Shown: positions 34,327 to 44,158 of the stretch, in pieces
Numbering within the stretch: the first letter of the stretch is position 1
Layout: every line of letters begins with the position of its first letter
Assembly: GCF_019236475.1 (NCBI RefSeq)
Contig: NZ_JAFAIX010000002.1
Coordinates: forward strand, 186,001-250,000
DNA: 64,000 bases
Source: Chitinophaga sp.
GTDB lineage: Bacteria > Bacteroidota > Bacteroidia > Chitinophagales > Chitinophagaceae
Reading direction: 5' to 3'
Notes under the pieces: generated by a model
What the model was told of the DNA's origin: nothing
Databases searched by the model: none
Seen by the model: the letters and a program-made list of their open reading frames with translations, nothing else
Program-made: the position numbers and the translations under genes

Positions 34327-35721
34327 TTATTGTGGCGTAATACTACCATCCTTGGCAACCACATATGTTTTCCCATCAATGGCTACAGTAACGGTTCCTG
34401 TAATACTACCATTCTCTGCATAATGCAAATAATCATCGGTGATAGCAGTAGGTGCTTTCACCTCGTTACCCAGGGTATTCAACAGGGTGGTTGAGCCGAG
34501 AATGTGCCCAGATGGGTCAGTAGTGATCAGTCTTACCAGTTTACCCGCTTTTTCCTGATAGGTATGTATAAATAAAGCCATTTTCCAATCTTCCAGTCTA
34601 CCCAGGAAATCGCTCTGTGTTGTATCCTGCACATTTTCTGATCTGGTGGGATCAAAATCTTTCACGACATATTTTATGTCTGCATAATTCTTGATAAAGC
34701 GACCTGCTGGACTGATCGTAAATTTTGCCATTCGTTCTTCATCCACAGCCGAATAGCCATCACCGTATTGCCCCATGCTGGAGGACTTCAGGAAACTAAA
34801 GCTGCCGTCTTGTTCCATATTAAATTTAGTAGAAGAAGACTCAAACCCTTCCGTAGAGTAAGATCCAGTCACCTCCACTCTATCTGTTTCAATTCCTTGC
34901 GGATTATATGCCACTAACATCAAGGAGGGACCATAAGATTCCAGGTCGCCGCCGGTATCCATATCGGAGACTTTTACTAGTACCATGGTGGGGTTCCCAG
35001 GAATTTCCAATTTCCCCAATTTAGCCGCTTTAGGAAATGTGGTAGACAAGAGTCCGCCATAATCCAGCCAAGATCCGCCCCTATAGGCCTGTTGAAAAGG
35101 TGTGGTCTCCGGCGTGTCCTCGTAATTCAATGGCAATGATAACTTTTCGAAATTAGACAGGTATCTCTGGAAAGATTCTTTTTCCGCTTTTTTCCATATC
35201 AGTTTGCCACCGGGCCTCACAGCGAGGAAGCGTATTTCAGAGGGTTGATCGGGGTGAAAGGCGTTATAACTTTCTTCTGTGGCGGAATAATATTTTCGGA
35301 ATTCAATGATAGAATCATTCTCCATCACTACCCTATTTACATATTTCGAAGTACCATCTTCATCTATTTTCTCTCCCACCTCGGTCTGTTCCAGTTTATG
35401 GCCATCAGCACTATAGCTCGTTACCCAAAAATGCCCGTTTTTCTTTTGCTCTCCATAATAGAATACAACGATAACGTCATCGGTAGTACGAATACGCCCT
35501 GCTCGGAGATCATCATATTGGGTAGCGGTATCCTCAATAGTATGCATCTCTTTTACCAAGGACATAAATTCGGGATGGGCCAACGGGGTTTGAACATACG
35601 GTAATGATTGTACGAAATTCTTAAAAGCGACTGCATCCACAGGGTTTCCCTGTTGCTTAGGTTGATCCTTACAGGCAGCCATGATACCAATAAGGGCAAC
35701 CATCAAATAGCGTTTATTCAT
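34327..35721 (-). CDS. Lipoprotein of unknown function, paralogous array member
   Basis: The start ATG at 35721 (MNKRYLMVALIGIMAAC) gives 464 residues with lipobox MAAC; 14 further upstream codons are open but not family-like. It is closest to the 32884-34302 product: NFVQSLPYVQTPL, IRTTDDVIVVFYYGEQKKNGHFWVTSYS, MENDSIIEFRKYYSATEE, SWLDYGGLLSTTFPKAAKLGKLEIP, LMLVAYNPQGIETDRVEVTGSYSTEG, and the C-terminal TVAIDGKTYVVAKDGSITPQ. It sits in the middle of the operon-like array. Confidence 0.8.
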   Translation of the reverse strand: MNKRYLMVALIGIMAACKDQPKQQGNPVDAVAFKNFVQSLPYVQTPLAHPEFMSLVKEMHTIEDTATQYDDLRAGRIRTTDDVIVVFYYGEQKKNGHFWVTSYSADGHKLEQTEVGEKIDEDGTSKYVNRVVMENDSIIEFRKYYSATEESYNAFHPDQPSEIRFLAVRPGGKLIWKKAEKESFQRYLSNFEKLSLPLNYEDTPETTPFQQAYRGGSWLDYGGLLSTTFPKAAKLGKLEIPGNPTMVLVKVSDMDTGGDLESYGPSLMLVAYNPQGIETDRVEVTGSYSTEGFESSSTKFNMEQDGSFSFLKSSSMGQYGDGYSAVDEERMAKFTISPAGRFIKNYADIKYVVKDFDPTRSENVQDTTQSDFLGRLEDWKMALFIHTYQEKAGKLVRLITTDPSGHILGSTTLLNTLGNEVKAPTAITDDYLHYAENGSITGTVTVAIDGKTYVVAKDGSITPQ

Positions 35722-35771
35722 GAAGGTTAGGATATAAATAGTGTGTTGTAAAGATATATACAAAAATGGGG

Positions 35772-37184
35772 TTATTGAGGAGTGATACTACCATCGGCGG
35801 CAATGCTAAATGCCTTATTACCTAATATAACTCGCACAGGACCTGTAAGGTTTTTCCAGATAGTGTGATCAATATTTGGTGGTGGTATTTTTTTAGGTAG
35901 CTCAAAATGGAGCGATTTGAGGGTATTCACCAGCTCCAGGTCCCCTAGTACTTTTCCTTCCTTATTGACCGTCAGTAAATGGAAAGATTGTTCATGACCC
36001 TTGCGGAAATTATAAAACATCAGCGCCATATCCCATCCATCCAACTCCGCTAGGAATCCCGGTTCCTGAATTAACGTATTGGCACTGCCTTGCGCTACAA
36101 GCTTAGTAGGGTCAAAGTCCTGGAACCTTATCACCTGATCCGTATAGGTAGTGGTAAGACTACCGTTATTATCCCAGGTTACTCCTACTTTACGAGATTG
36201 GTCTCTGGCACCAATATCGGAAGGGAAACTCCTATCCTGTCCACTCTCCTGGAAGGAAACGGTACCGTCTGTGGCTATACGAAAATAGGAGAGCGTATCT
36301 TCACTTTCCTCGGTACCATTATCTCCACATACGCGTAATCTGTCGGCTTCCCGACCGTTTGCATCATAAGTAACCAATATTAGAGAGGGACTGTAGGCAA
36401 TTTCACCACCATCAGCGAGCGTTAAATCTGCCACTATTAGTAAAACTGCCTGTGATCTTCCAGGGACGGCTATCTTCCCAATTTTATATGCTACAGGATA
36501 ATCAAACAACAATAACTTTCCATAATCAAACCAGGAATTTCCTCTATGTGCTAGCGCAAAGTTTTTTCCAACGGGAGTGCTATCATAGGCCACTGGCAAG
36601 GATAACGCAGGTATAGCGTTTATAAATTCTGGGAAAGTTTCTTTCTTTACTTCCTTCCAGACCAGCTTTCCTCCTGGCCGTATAGCCAGTAGCTTTATTT
36701 GGGAAGCATTATAAGTGGCATGCATAATGTTATCATAGCCCTGATCGTAATAAGAGCGATATTCCAGGATAGAATCGTTTTCCATCAAGGCTTTCGTCAC
36801 ATATTTCGACGTTTGATCCTGGAGGTCCCGTATGCCGATGTCGACCTTATTTATCACTTTTCCAGTACTATCAAAAGAAGTCATCCAATAGCTGTAAGCA
36901 TCTTTTTTCTTACCAAAATAAAAGATCACAACAGTGCTATCGGCCGTCCGTACCCTAGCAGCACGCAGTTCATCGAATTTGTAATGTGCATCTTCAATAG
37001 CAAAACCGCTTTCCACTACAGGCATTTCTTCCCCGTAAAAATGAGGAGTATGGAGGTAAGATAGCGTTTTGATATAATTTTTATAGGCAGACACGTCCGC
37101 ATCGGATGTCGTTTGTTGCTGGGGTGGTTGGTGACAGGCGGTCAATATGCCAAGCAGTCCAATTAAGATATAGCGTTTAATCAT
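35772..37184 (-). CDS. Lipoprotein of unknown function, paralogous array member
   Basis: A 470-residue lipoprotein; lipobox LTAC in MIKRYILIGLLGILTAC. It shares RAARVRTADSTVVIFYFGKKKDAYSYWMTSFD, MENDSILEYRSYYDQGYD, LLAIRPGGKLVWKEVKKETFPEF, SWFDYGKLLLFDYPVAYKIGKIAVPG, LILVTYDANGREADRLRV and the C-terminal VRVILGNKAFSIAADGSITPQ with its paralogues. As the first gene it probably carries the array's promoter, in the 102 bp after the GH3 gene. Confidence 0.8.
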   Translation of the reverse strand: MIKRYILIGLLGILTACHQPPQQQTTSDADVSAYKNYIKTLSYLHTPHFYGEEMPVVESGFAIEDAHYKFDELRAARVRTADSTVVIFYFGKKKDAYSYWMTSFDSTGKVINKVDIGIRDLQDQTSKYVTKALMENDSILEYRSYYDQGYDNIMHATYNASQIKLLAIRPGGKLVWKEVKKETFPEFINAIPALSLPVAYDSTPVGKNFALAHRGNSWFDYGKLLLFDYPVAYKIGKIAVPGRSQAVLLIVADLTLADGGEIAYSPSLILVTYDANGREADRLRVCGDNGTEESEDTLSYFRIATDGTVSFQESGQDRSFPSDIGARDQSRKVGVTWDNNGSLTTTYTDQVIRFQDFDPTKLVAQGSANTLIQEPGFLAELDGWDMALMFYNFRKGHEQSFHLLTVNKEGKVLGDLELVNTLKSLHFELPKKIPPPNIDHTIWKNLTGPVRVILGNKAFSIAADGSITPQ

Positions 37185-37227
37185 AAGTTAAGAAACAATG
37201 GGGCAAAGCTAAACATCCAAGACTACT

Positions 37228-37268
37228 TTAAAAAAAATAACCCCGGGAAGACCATCCCGGGGCGTTTT
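37228..37268 (-). terminator. Terminator after the GH3 gene
   Basis: Perfect 8-bp stem CCCCGGGA/TCCCGGGG (37241-37248, 37255-37262) with a 6-base loop. On the minus strand a T-run follows (A-run at 37230-37237). Confidence 0.85.
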
Positions 37269-37286
37269 TGTAGGATATGGATAATA

Positions 37287-39695
37287 TTACCTGGTAACGG
37301 TAATGGTCTTTTTCAGCTTGAGATCTTCGGAATTGCTGCCTACCGCAATTTCAAATTCACCGGGCTCCACAGTCCAATTCATATCCTTATCTAGTAAGGC
37401 CAGATCATCTGGATGCAGTGTGAAGTGAAGAGTTTTGGTTTCACCTGGCTTCAGGGTCACTCTTTCGAAACCACGCAACTGCCAAACATAAGTAGTTACG
37501 CTGCTCACTTTATCGTGCATATATAATTGTACTACCTCATCACCGGTACGTTTGCCCGTATTAGTTACATCAACGCTTACCTTAAAATCGCCCTGCTGGC
37601 GGTTTTGCTCAGGAGTGATGGACAGATTTCCGTAGGAGAATGTTGTATAGCTCAGACCGTAGCCAAAAGGAAACAGTGGGCCATTTACGCTCGTACGTCC
37701 GTAACCGTTATTGCCACTGGAAGGCTGATCCGCGTGTGAACCAGGCTTATATGGAAAGTTCAGTTCTATCTGACCCGTTGATTTAGGGAAAGTTACAGTC
37801 AGTTTACCACCTGGGTTATAATCACCGAAGAGGGCTTCTCCCACAGCGATACCGCCTAATGGGCCAGGAAACCATGCCTCCAGGATAGCAGGCAGGTTCT
37901 GCGCTTCCCAGTTAATCGTCAATGGCTGACCGTTGATCAGCACCGCAATCACCGGTTTACCGGTAGCGTGAAGCGCTTGTAACAGTTGCAACTGACGGCC
38001 AGGGAGGTCCAAACTAGTACGGGAAAGGCTTTCCCCTACTCTTTTATCATCTTCTCCTACCACTGCAATAATCACATCCGCATCTTTCGCTTTACTAACG
38101 GCATCGGCTATACTATCTTGTTCAGCTTGACTTAACGGCGTTGGTACGATTTCAGTGCCAGGCCAACCTGGATTTACCACATCGCAACCTTTGGCATAGG
38201 TAACATTGATACCGTTGCCAGCCAGTTTACGAATACCTTCGAGCACATTGATCACCGGGTTATTGGAAGGACCATAGCGACTATTAGCGTGACTTTCAGC
38301 AGTTGCCAAAGGACCTGTTACCAGGATTTTATGCACCGCAGCTCTGCTTAGTGGCAAGGTATTTTTTTCATTCTTCAGCAGTACCAGGGACTCGCGATTG
38401 ATCTGTAACGCAAAAGTATCATCCGCCGCAGTGTGTACTCCTTTGTCGGCCAACTTCTCATCCACATATGGATGATCAAACAATCCCAGTTTGAATTTCA
38501 CTCGCAATACATCCGCTACGCGACTGTCGATTGTTTTCATGGACACGCTGCCTTCTTTCACCAGCTCTCTCAATGGCATGATGAAATCTTCTGGTGGAGT
38601 GAAGTTGGTTCTAACGTTCAGACCAGCTTCCACCGACTGACGTACCGCATCTTTATAATCAACTGCTACATGGTGTTTGGAGTAAATATATTCTACCGCC
38701 TCACTATCGGATACTACATAACCATCAAATCCAAATTCTTTACGGAGCAATTGGGTCAAGAAGTAATAGCTACCTGTTACGGGTTCTCCGTCCCAGTCGT
38801 TATAACTGCTCATCACCCCCATTGGCTTTGCTTCCTGGATCACCCGACGGAAAGGATACAGGTACAACTGATGCATTTCCCGTGGCGCCACATGTGGATC
38901 CGTGCGGGCATTCCCATCACGTCCTCCTTTGGGAATACTATATACAGCGAAGTGTTTCAGGGTAGATGCCACGCCTTGCGACTGAATACCGTTCACCATT
39001 TCTTTACCCAGTTCAGCGATGAGGAAAGGATCTTCTCCATAGCATTCCACCACGCGGCCCCAGCGGGGATCGCGGGCAGGGTCTAAAATGGGCGCATATA
39101 CGTTCGTATAGCCGAGCAGTTTAGCCTCTCTACCAGCAATTTGTCCGGCCTGCAATACTAGGGAACGATTCCAGGTACTACCTATACCGATTGGCGCAGG
39201 TAAAGGCGTAGCACGGTCGTGGTTCAGGCCATGGATACCCTCATTGGTAAAATCCACCGGGATCCCCAACCTGGTTTCTTCAATGAACCAGCGTTGTACG
39301 GTATTAATAGCCGCAGCATGGCGATTGTAAGGGAAGGAATATTTCGTCTGTGCTTTTTTGTTGTTGGCAACACTGTTCAGTTCCTCATCAATATTGGCGA
39401 TACCATCTTTCCAAACTTTGTTTTTCCATTCTGGCGTTGGCATTTCATCTTTCAATACTCTTCCATAGCCGTACAGGGTAGCCATTTGGCAAGTCTTTTC
39501 GTCCAATGTCATTTGAGACAGCAAGTCCTTGATCCGTTCATCCACTGTGCGGGTAGGATCTTCGAAGATATCCTTCTTGCCATTCTTGTTGAAATCAATC
39601 CAGCCATTCCGATAGATGGGCTGCTGTTTCTGAGCGGTAGCATATTGCACCGCCAGGACAGTCAGCAACCCGGTTGCAGTAATCCTGAGCTTCAT
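37287..39695 (-). CDS. Exported glycoside hydrolase family 3 protein (beta-glucosidase/xylosidase-like)
   Basis: An 802-residue enzyme with a signal peptide ending at about ATA/QK. The N-terminal (alpha/beta)8 barrel carries the substrate-binding motif KHFAVYS, with the nucleophile Asp near residue 329 in GYVVSDSEAVEYI. The second domain has RESLVLLKNEKNTLPLS and the GEDDKRVGESLSRTSLDLPGRQ block, and the C-terminal fibronectin-III-like domain has VTNTGKRTGDEVVQLYMHD. It hydrolyses beta-linked oligosaccharides in the periplasm; the exact linkage is not determinable. Confidence 0.93.
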   Translation of the reverse strand: MKLRITATGLLTVLAVQYATAQKQQPIYRNGWIDFNKNGKKDIFEDPTRTVDERIKDLLSQMTLDEKTCQMATLYGYGRVLKDEMPTPEWKNKVWKDGIANIDEELNSVANNKKAQTKYSFPYNRHAAAINTVQRWFIEETRLGIPVDFTNEGIHGLNHDRATPLPAPIGIGSTWNRSLVLQAGQIAGREAKLLGYTNVYAPILDPARDPRWGRVVECYGEDPFLIAELGKEMVNGIQSQGVASTLKHFAVYSIPKGGRDGNARTDPHVAPREMHQLYLYPFRRVIQEAKPMGVMSSYNDWDGEPVTGSYYFLTQLLRKEFGFDGYVVSDSEAVEYIYSKHHVAVDYKDAVRQSVEAGLNVRTNFTPPEDFIMPLRELVKEGSVSMKTIDSRVADVLRVKFKLGLFDHPYVDEKLADKGVHTAADDTFALQINRESLVLLKNEKNTLPLSRAAVHKILVTGPLATAESHANSRYGPSNNPVINVLEGIRKLAGNGINVTYAKGCDVVNPGWPGTEIVPTPLSQAEQDSIADAVSKAKDADVIIAVVGEDDKRVGESLSRTSLDLPGRQLQLLQALHATGKPVIAVLINGQPLTINWEAQNLPAILEAWFPGPLGGIAVGEALFGDYNPGGKLTVTFPKSTGQIELNFPYKPGSHADQPSSGNNGYGRTSVNGPLFPFGYGLSYTTFSYGNLSITPEQNRQQGDFKVSVDVTNTGKRTGDEVVQLYMHDKVSSVTTYVWQLRGFERVTLKPGETKTLHFTLHPDDLALLDKDMNWTVEPGEFEIAVGSNSEDLKLKKTITVTR

Positions 39696-39910
39696 TTGCT
39701 GATATTTATTTAACGCTTAAAAGTCATGCAATGGATTGCAAAACGCCACCAAGATAAAATTATAATCTGAAAAGCAAAGGGAAAAAGTGAGATACGGAAA
39801 AAAGCTAAGCAGTTGCCCTCCAGTACATTAATAATTGAAAATGGGATTAAATTTATATATAAAAAGACTACATTAGCGCTATTCATCATCAAAACATCTG
39901 TGAAGGTTAA

Positions 39911-40471
39911 ATGATTACAATGCCTTCTTATCAAGCATATAAGGACCTTTTTGAATCGTTATACGGGGAGTTATGTAACTATGCTTTCACCTTCCTGAAC
40001 GACGATGCAGCAGCAGAAGATGTTGTGCAGGAGACGTTTATCCGGTTATGGCAGCGGCATCAGGATTTGATAGGTATTCCCAATATAAAGCCATATCTAT
40101 ATAGGGCGGTACGGAATAATTCCATTTCTGCGCTCCGTAAGCAGCAGGTGGAACAGTCGCACCAGAAAGGGTTTGAGCAACTAGCAGATATCAGTGAAGA
40201 ACCATCCGAACAGGAAAAAAGGGAAGCCAAACCGCACTACGAAAAGTTAATTTACGAGGCTATTGAGAACTTACCGCCTCAATGCCGGGAGGTATTTACG
40301 CGTTGTCGGGTCCAGGGAATGACCCATCAACAGGCGGCAAATGAACTAGGTCTTTCCGCAAAAACAGTCGAAAATTACATGGGAAGGGCTTTAAAAATCT
40401 TACGTAAGTACCTGGCAGACTACGGTTTACCAGTTTGCTTACTGCTCCTGGTAAATTTTATTAAAAACTAA
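39911..40471 (+). CDS. ECF sigma-70 factor (FecI-like)
   Basis: A 186-residue sigma factor with region 2 (LFESLYGELCNYAFTFLNDDAAAEDVVQETFIRLWQR) and region 4 (YEAIENLPPQCREVFTRCRVQGMTHQQAANELGLSAKTVENYMGRALKILRKYL). The hydrophobic C terminus (LPVCLLLLVNFI) is common in Bacteroidota members. It precedes an anti-sigma FecR gene and a TonB receptor with an STN domain, the classical cell-surface signalling arrangement, and probably transcribes the receptor operon when the receptor is loaded. The alternative start ATG at 39920 (MPSYQ) is also plausible. Confidence 0.93.
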   Translation: MITMPSYQAYKDLFESLYGELCNYAFTFLNDDAAAEDVVQETFIRLWQRHQDLIGIPNIKPYLYRAVRNNSISALRKQQVEQSHQKGFEQLADISEEPSEQEKREAKPHYEKLIYEAIENLPPQCREVFTRCRVQGMTHQQAANELGLSAKTVENYMGRALKILRKYLADYGLPVCLLLLVNFIKN

Positions 40472-40524
40472 ATAGAGGGGAAAGGGTATCCCTGACGTTT
40501 TAAAGATAGAGTACACTGTAGTTT

Positions 40525-41505
40525 ATGGAACCTACTAATTATGAATTGATCACTAAAAAACTGTCCGGTCAGATTACCCCTGATGAAGACCTGGAGCTGA
40601 GCAAATGGTTAGAGGATAAGGATCATCAGAGAGAGTTTGAGCAACTTGCGAAAATCTGGAAAGACAGTAACATAGCGCCTTTAAAAAGGGAATACAACAC
40701 CAGCGCGGCCTGGGCCAAAGTAGAGGGAGCAATTCATCCTGGTACACACCAGGCAAATGCTCGTATACGCCCTATGCGTTGGAAATTCGCTGCCGCTGCA
40801 GCGATCCTTGTATTACTCGCTGGCGCTGCCTGGTGGATGATGGAATCCCCATCCCACCCGCATGGCCTGAAAGAACTCGCTGCCAACGATGGCAAAATTC
40901 GCGCACTGCAATTGGACGATCAGTCCAAAGTAACACTGCGCCCGGGTTCTAGCCTGAAATATTCAGACAACTACGAAGGGAATAAACGCGTGGTAAACCT
41001 CTTAGGAGAAGCCTATTTCGAAATTACCACAGACGCATCCCGTCCCTTCCTCGTTAAAACACCCGACAATGCCGTGGTGGAAGTACTGGGTACTTCCTTC
41101 GTGGTAGAAACCTCCGACTCCTCTACCATCGTAGTGGTAACAGAAGGTAAAGTGAAACTGAGCAAAAATGGAGATGAAGAAGGCGTAATCCTTACCAGTG
41201 GCCGAAAAGGAATCATTAAAAACGGATCCATTTCTGCTATCGACAATGATAATCCAAACTTCTTAGCCTGGAAAACTGGAACATTACAATTTAATGATCA
41301 GACTTTAGTTGATATTGTGCCACAATTAGCCGACTTTTACGGCAAAGAAATCAGGATTGACGAAAGTTACCGGAATGTAGCTGCAAAACAAAAAGCAACC
41401 ATCAGCTTCCGGGGCCAATCCTGTGATGTTGCATTACATGAACTACAACTATTGCTGGGCTTTAAATACAGGCAGGAAGGCGATACAATTGTCATCAGCC
41501 AATAA
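40525..41505 (+). CDS. FecR-family anti-sigma factor / signal transducer
   Basis: A 326-residue single-pass inner-membrane protein. The cytoplasmic N terminus (KKLSGQITPDEDLELSKWLE) binds the sigma factor; one transmembrane helix lies at about residues 90-110 (FAAAAAILVLLAGAAWW). The periplasmic FecR domain follows (LAANDGKIRALQLDDQSKVTLRPGSSL), then GEAYFEITTDASRPFLVKTPDNAVVEVLGTSFVVE, and a DUF4974 C-terminal domain (FNDQTLVDIVPQLADFYG, ISFRGQSCDVALHELQLLLGF). It follows the sigma gene and overlaps the receptor gene. Confidence 0.93.
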   Translation: MEPTNYELITKKLSGQITPDEDLELSKWLEDKDHQREFEQLAKIWKDSNIAPLKREYNTSAAWAKVEGAIHPGTHQANARIRPMRWKFAAAAAILVLLAGAAWWMMESPSHPHGLKELAANDGKIRALQLDDQSKVTLRPGSSLKYSDNYEGNKRVVNLLGEAYFEITTDASRPFLVKTPDNAVVEVLGTSFVVETSDSSTIVVVTEGKVKLSKNGDEEGVILTSGRKGIIKNGSISAIDNDNPNFLAWKTGTLQFNDQTLVDIVPQLADFYGKEIRIDESYRNVAAKQKATISFRGQSCDVALHELQLLLGFKYRQEGDTIVISQ

Positions 41506-44158
41506 AAATGTAAATCGACAGCCCCTACGGACTTATACTGCGTTAATATTATTGCTACTGATGCTGGGAGGCTTTAATGCCCGAGCCCAGCACAGTAGCG
41601 ATTCTATTTTAAGCCATCCCTTCACGCCCAAACACACACAGGGCACCATCCTTTCCTTTATCCAGGAAATACAGCACTCTACAGGAATTGCCATCTCCTA
41701 TAGCTCCAGCTTTCTGCACCTCAACAAAAAGGTACAGTTGCATGGTACGGAGAAAACCACAGGCATGGTATTAAATACCATCTTACAGGGTACTGGCATC
41801 CAAGCCGCCGCTGTCAATGGTAAAATTTTCCTGTTACGGGAATCCTCTCAAACACAGTATTACACGCTCAGCGGCTTCGTTCGCGAGGAAACCAGTAAGG
41901 AGGTCATCATCGGCGCTTCTATCTATGACCCGATCACCAAACGAGGAACAGTTAGCAATGCCTACGGTTTTTATACCCTCCAAGTGCCTGATACCTGCAA
42001 CCTCATTGTGTATTCGCACGTAGGATATGAACCCATCCTCCAAAAACTCCCTCCTCCAGATGACGGCCAGTTGGATATTTACCTCTCTGCCCGCAATTTT
42101 CTGCAACCGGTGGTAGTGAATGCTGGTCCGGATGATACAATACAATTGCATGCTGGTTATATCAATATGCCGCTCTCCTACCTGAATAGCTTTCCTGCAT
42201 TGCTGGGAGAAAAGGACGTCCTCAAATCATTACAGTTCTATCCTGGCGCCGGCAGCTCCCTGGAAAGTAGTAGCAACCTACTGATCCGCGGTGGTGGCGC
42301 TGATCAGAACTTATATCTCCTGGATGGCGTACCTATCTATCATACAGGTCACCTTTTTGGGCTCTTCTCTATCTTCAATGGAGATGCGGTGAAAGATGTA
42401 AGTCTGTATAAAGATGCTTTCCCTGCCCGTTATGGCGGCCGACTTTCCTCCGTGGTGGATATCCGCACCAAAGACGGGAATATGAAGGAATGGCATGGAA
42501 AAGCCGTTATCAGCCCTGTATCCGGTAGCGCAGAACTGGATGGCCCGATTGTAAAAGACCGGACCTCCATGTCTTTATCCTTCCGCCGTTCCCTAGTTGA
42601 TGCCTTATACGGTAAAAACTACCTGAAAGACTACGGCAATTACTACCTCTACGATATCAACCTGAAAGTGAACCAGGTGATTAATGATAAAAACCGCCTC
42701 TACTTAAGTTTCTATAAAGGGCAGGATAAAATGCTGATCTCTAGTGAAAATCCTACCATTGACCTGTTTGATGACTATGATTTTTCCTGGAGTAATATCA
42801 CATCCGCGCTGAAATGGGCCAGTGTGGTATCTCCGCGGATATTTACCAACACGACCGTTACCTACAGCCGCTTCCATAATCTCTTTACGCAGAAATCAAT
42901 GATCCCGCTGAGTTTCAATGATTCGCTGTATGTAAAAGGCCAGGGCGTTTCCAGGGTGCGGGACATGGCGATCAATAACGAGACAGAATTCACGATCAAT
43001 AACACACATAAACTTTCCTTCGGTGGCGGTTATACGTATCATAACTTGGCGCCAACGGCCTATAGCACCAATATTGCTTTAGGTGTTGGGGTTAAAAGAG
43101 CTGCGCCGACCTACTTTATGTCGGAAGTCAACGCTTATGCGGAAGACCAGATGTCGCTGTTGGAAGATAGATTGATAGTGAGACCCGGTTTGCACATAGG
43201 GGCATTGATCCAAAAAGGCGCCGGTTATACCAGTGCCCAACCACGATTACTGGTTAGATGGAAGTTTAACCATGGCCAGTTTATAGAGGCTTCTTATGCC
43301 ACTATGACCCAATTCGTGCACCAACTGACAACCCCGGTGATCAACCTCCCCACCGATCTCTGGGTACCTAGTACAGATAATATTAAACCAGAACGTTCTT
43401 ACTCTTACAGTCTCGCCTACGAAAAGAAATGGGATAACGACTGGAGAATTAGTGTAGACGGCTATTACAAACAACTCAGCGATATTGTTACCACCAATAC
43501 GGTGTTGAATATCTTCGATAATTCCGATCTGTGGGAAAAGAAAGTAATTGCCGGCTCAGGTACCAACTATGGTGGAGAAGTACTCCTGGAGAAAACAAAA
43601 GGCCGGTTTACGGGTATCTTCGCTTATACCCTGGCATGGGCATGGCGACAGTTTGATCGCATTAATGCGGGCCGCAGGTACCCTTATAAAGAGGATCGCC
43701 GACATACGATTTCATTAGCCATGAAATATCAATTCAAACCAAATTGGTCGTTCAGCGCTTCCTGGAAATTCGCCAGCGGGGCACCGTTTACCCTGCCACA
43801 ACAAATTTACCCGGATATGGACTGGGCGCGACATATCAACGGTTACTTGGATGAACGGTATTCTCCTTTCTCCACTCACCTGGTCAATTACCTACCGTTC
43901 TTTGCTGGGTTGAACAACTATCGCCTACCTCCGGTGCATCACCTGGATCTGGGTACCACCATCTATTTGGGCAATAAATCTCGCTTTAAACATATTATCA
44001 GTGCTGGTGTATACAATATTTACAATAGGGCCAATCCGTTTATTGTAAGCTTTGACCAGTTTTCTTACTTCAATACAGATCAGGTATATCCGTTACAGTT
44101 ATATCAATACAGTCTGTTTAGAACCTTGCCGTACCTGAATTACACATTTAAATTTTGA
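41489..44158 (+). CDS. TonB-dependent receptor with STN signalling domain
   Basis: About 890 residues. The most plausible start is TTG at 41489 inside the end of fecR, since it gives a normal signal peptide (LILLLLMLGGFNARAQ); the open frame extends to 41423. The order is: STN domain (TILSFIQEIQHSTGIAISYS...), carboxypeptidase-like beta-sandwich (LSGFVREETSKEVIIGASIYD), plug (NLLIRGGGADQNLYLLDGVPIYHTGH), then the barrel, ending TFKF. The STN domain contacts FecR, so receptor loading signals to the upstream sigma factor. The ligand is unknown. It is followed by a DUF4249 gene overlapping by 1 bp. Confidence 0.93.
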   Translation: MSSANKNVNRQPLRTYTALILLLLMLGGFNARAQHSSDSILSHPFTPKHTQGTILSFIQEIQHSTGIAISYSSSFLHLNKKVQLHGTEKTTGMVLNTILQGTGIQAAAVNGKIFLLRESSQTQYYTLSGFVREETSKEVIIGASIYDPITKRGTVSNAYGFYTLQVPDTCNLIVYSHVGYEPILQKLPPPDDGQLDIYLSARNFLQPVVVNAGPDDTIQLHAGYINMPLSYLNSFPALLGEKDVLKSLQFYPGAGSSLESSSNLLIRGGGADQNLYLLDGVPIYHTGHLFGLFSIFNGDAVKDVSLYKDAFPARYGGRLSSVVDIRTKDGNMKEWHGKAVISPVSGSAELDGPIVKDRTSMSLSFRRSLVDALYGKNYLKDYGNYYLYDINLKVNQVINDKNRLYLSFYKGQDKMLISSENPTIDLFDDYDFSWSNITSALKWASVVSPRIFTNTTVTYSRFHNLFTQKSMIPLSFNDSLYVKGQGVSRVRDMAINNETEFTINNTHKLSFGGGYTYHNLAPTAYSTNIALGVGVKRAAPTYFMSEVNAYAEDQMSLLEDRLIVRPGLHIGALIQKGAGYTSAQPRLLVRWKFNHGQFIEASYATMTQFVHQLTTPVINLPTDLWVPSTDNIKPERSYSYSLAYEKKWDNDWRISVDGYYKQLSDIVTTNTVLNIFDNSDLWEKKVIAGSGTNYGGEVLLEKTKGRFTGIFAYTLAWAWRQFDRINAGRRYPYKEDRRHTISLAMKYQFKPNWSFSASWKFASGAPFTLPQQIYPDMDWARHINGYLDERYSPFSTHLVNYLPFFAGLNNYRLPPVHHLDLGTTIYLGNKSRFKHIISAGVYNIYNRANPFIVSFDQFSYFNTDQVYPLQLYQYSLFRTLPYLNYTFKF

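Noticed and set aside
38433..39086. A 217-residue frame on the plus strand
   Set aside because: Antisense shadow of the GH3 gene.
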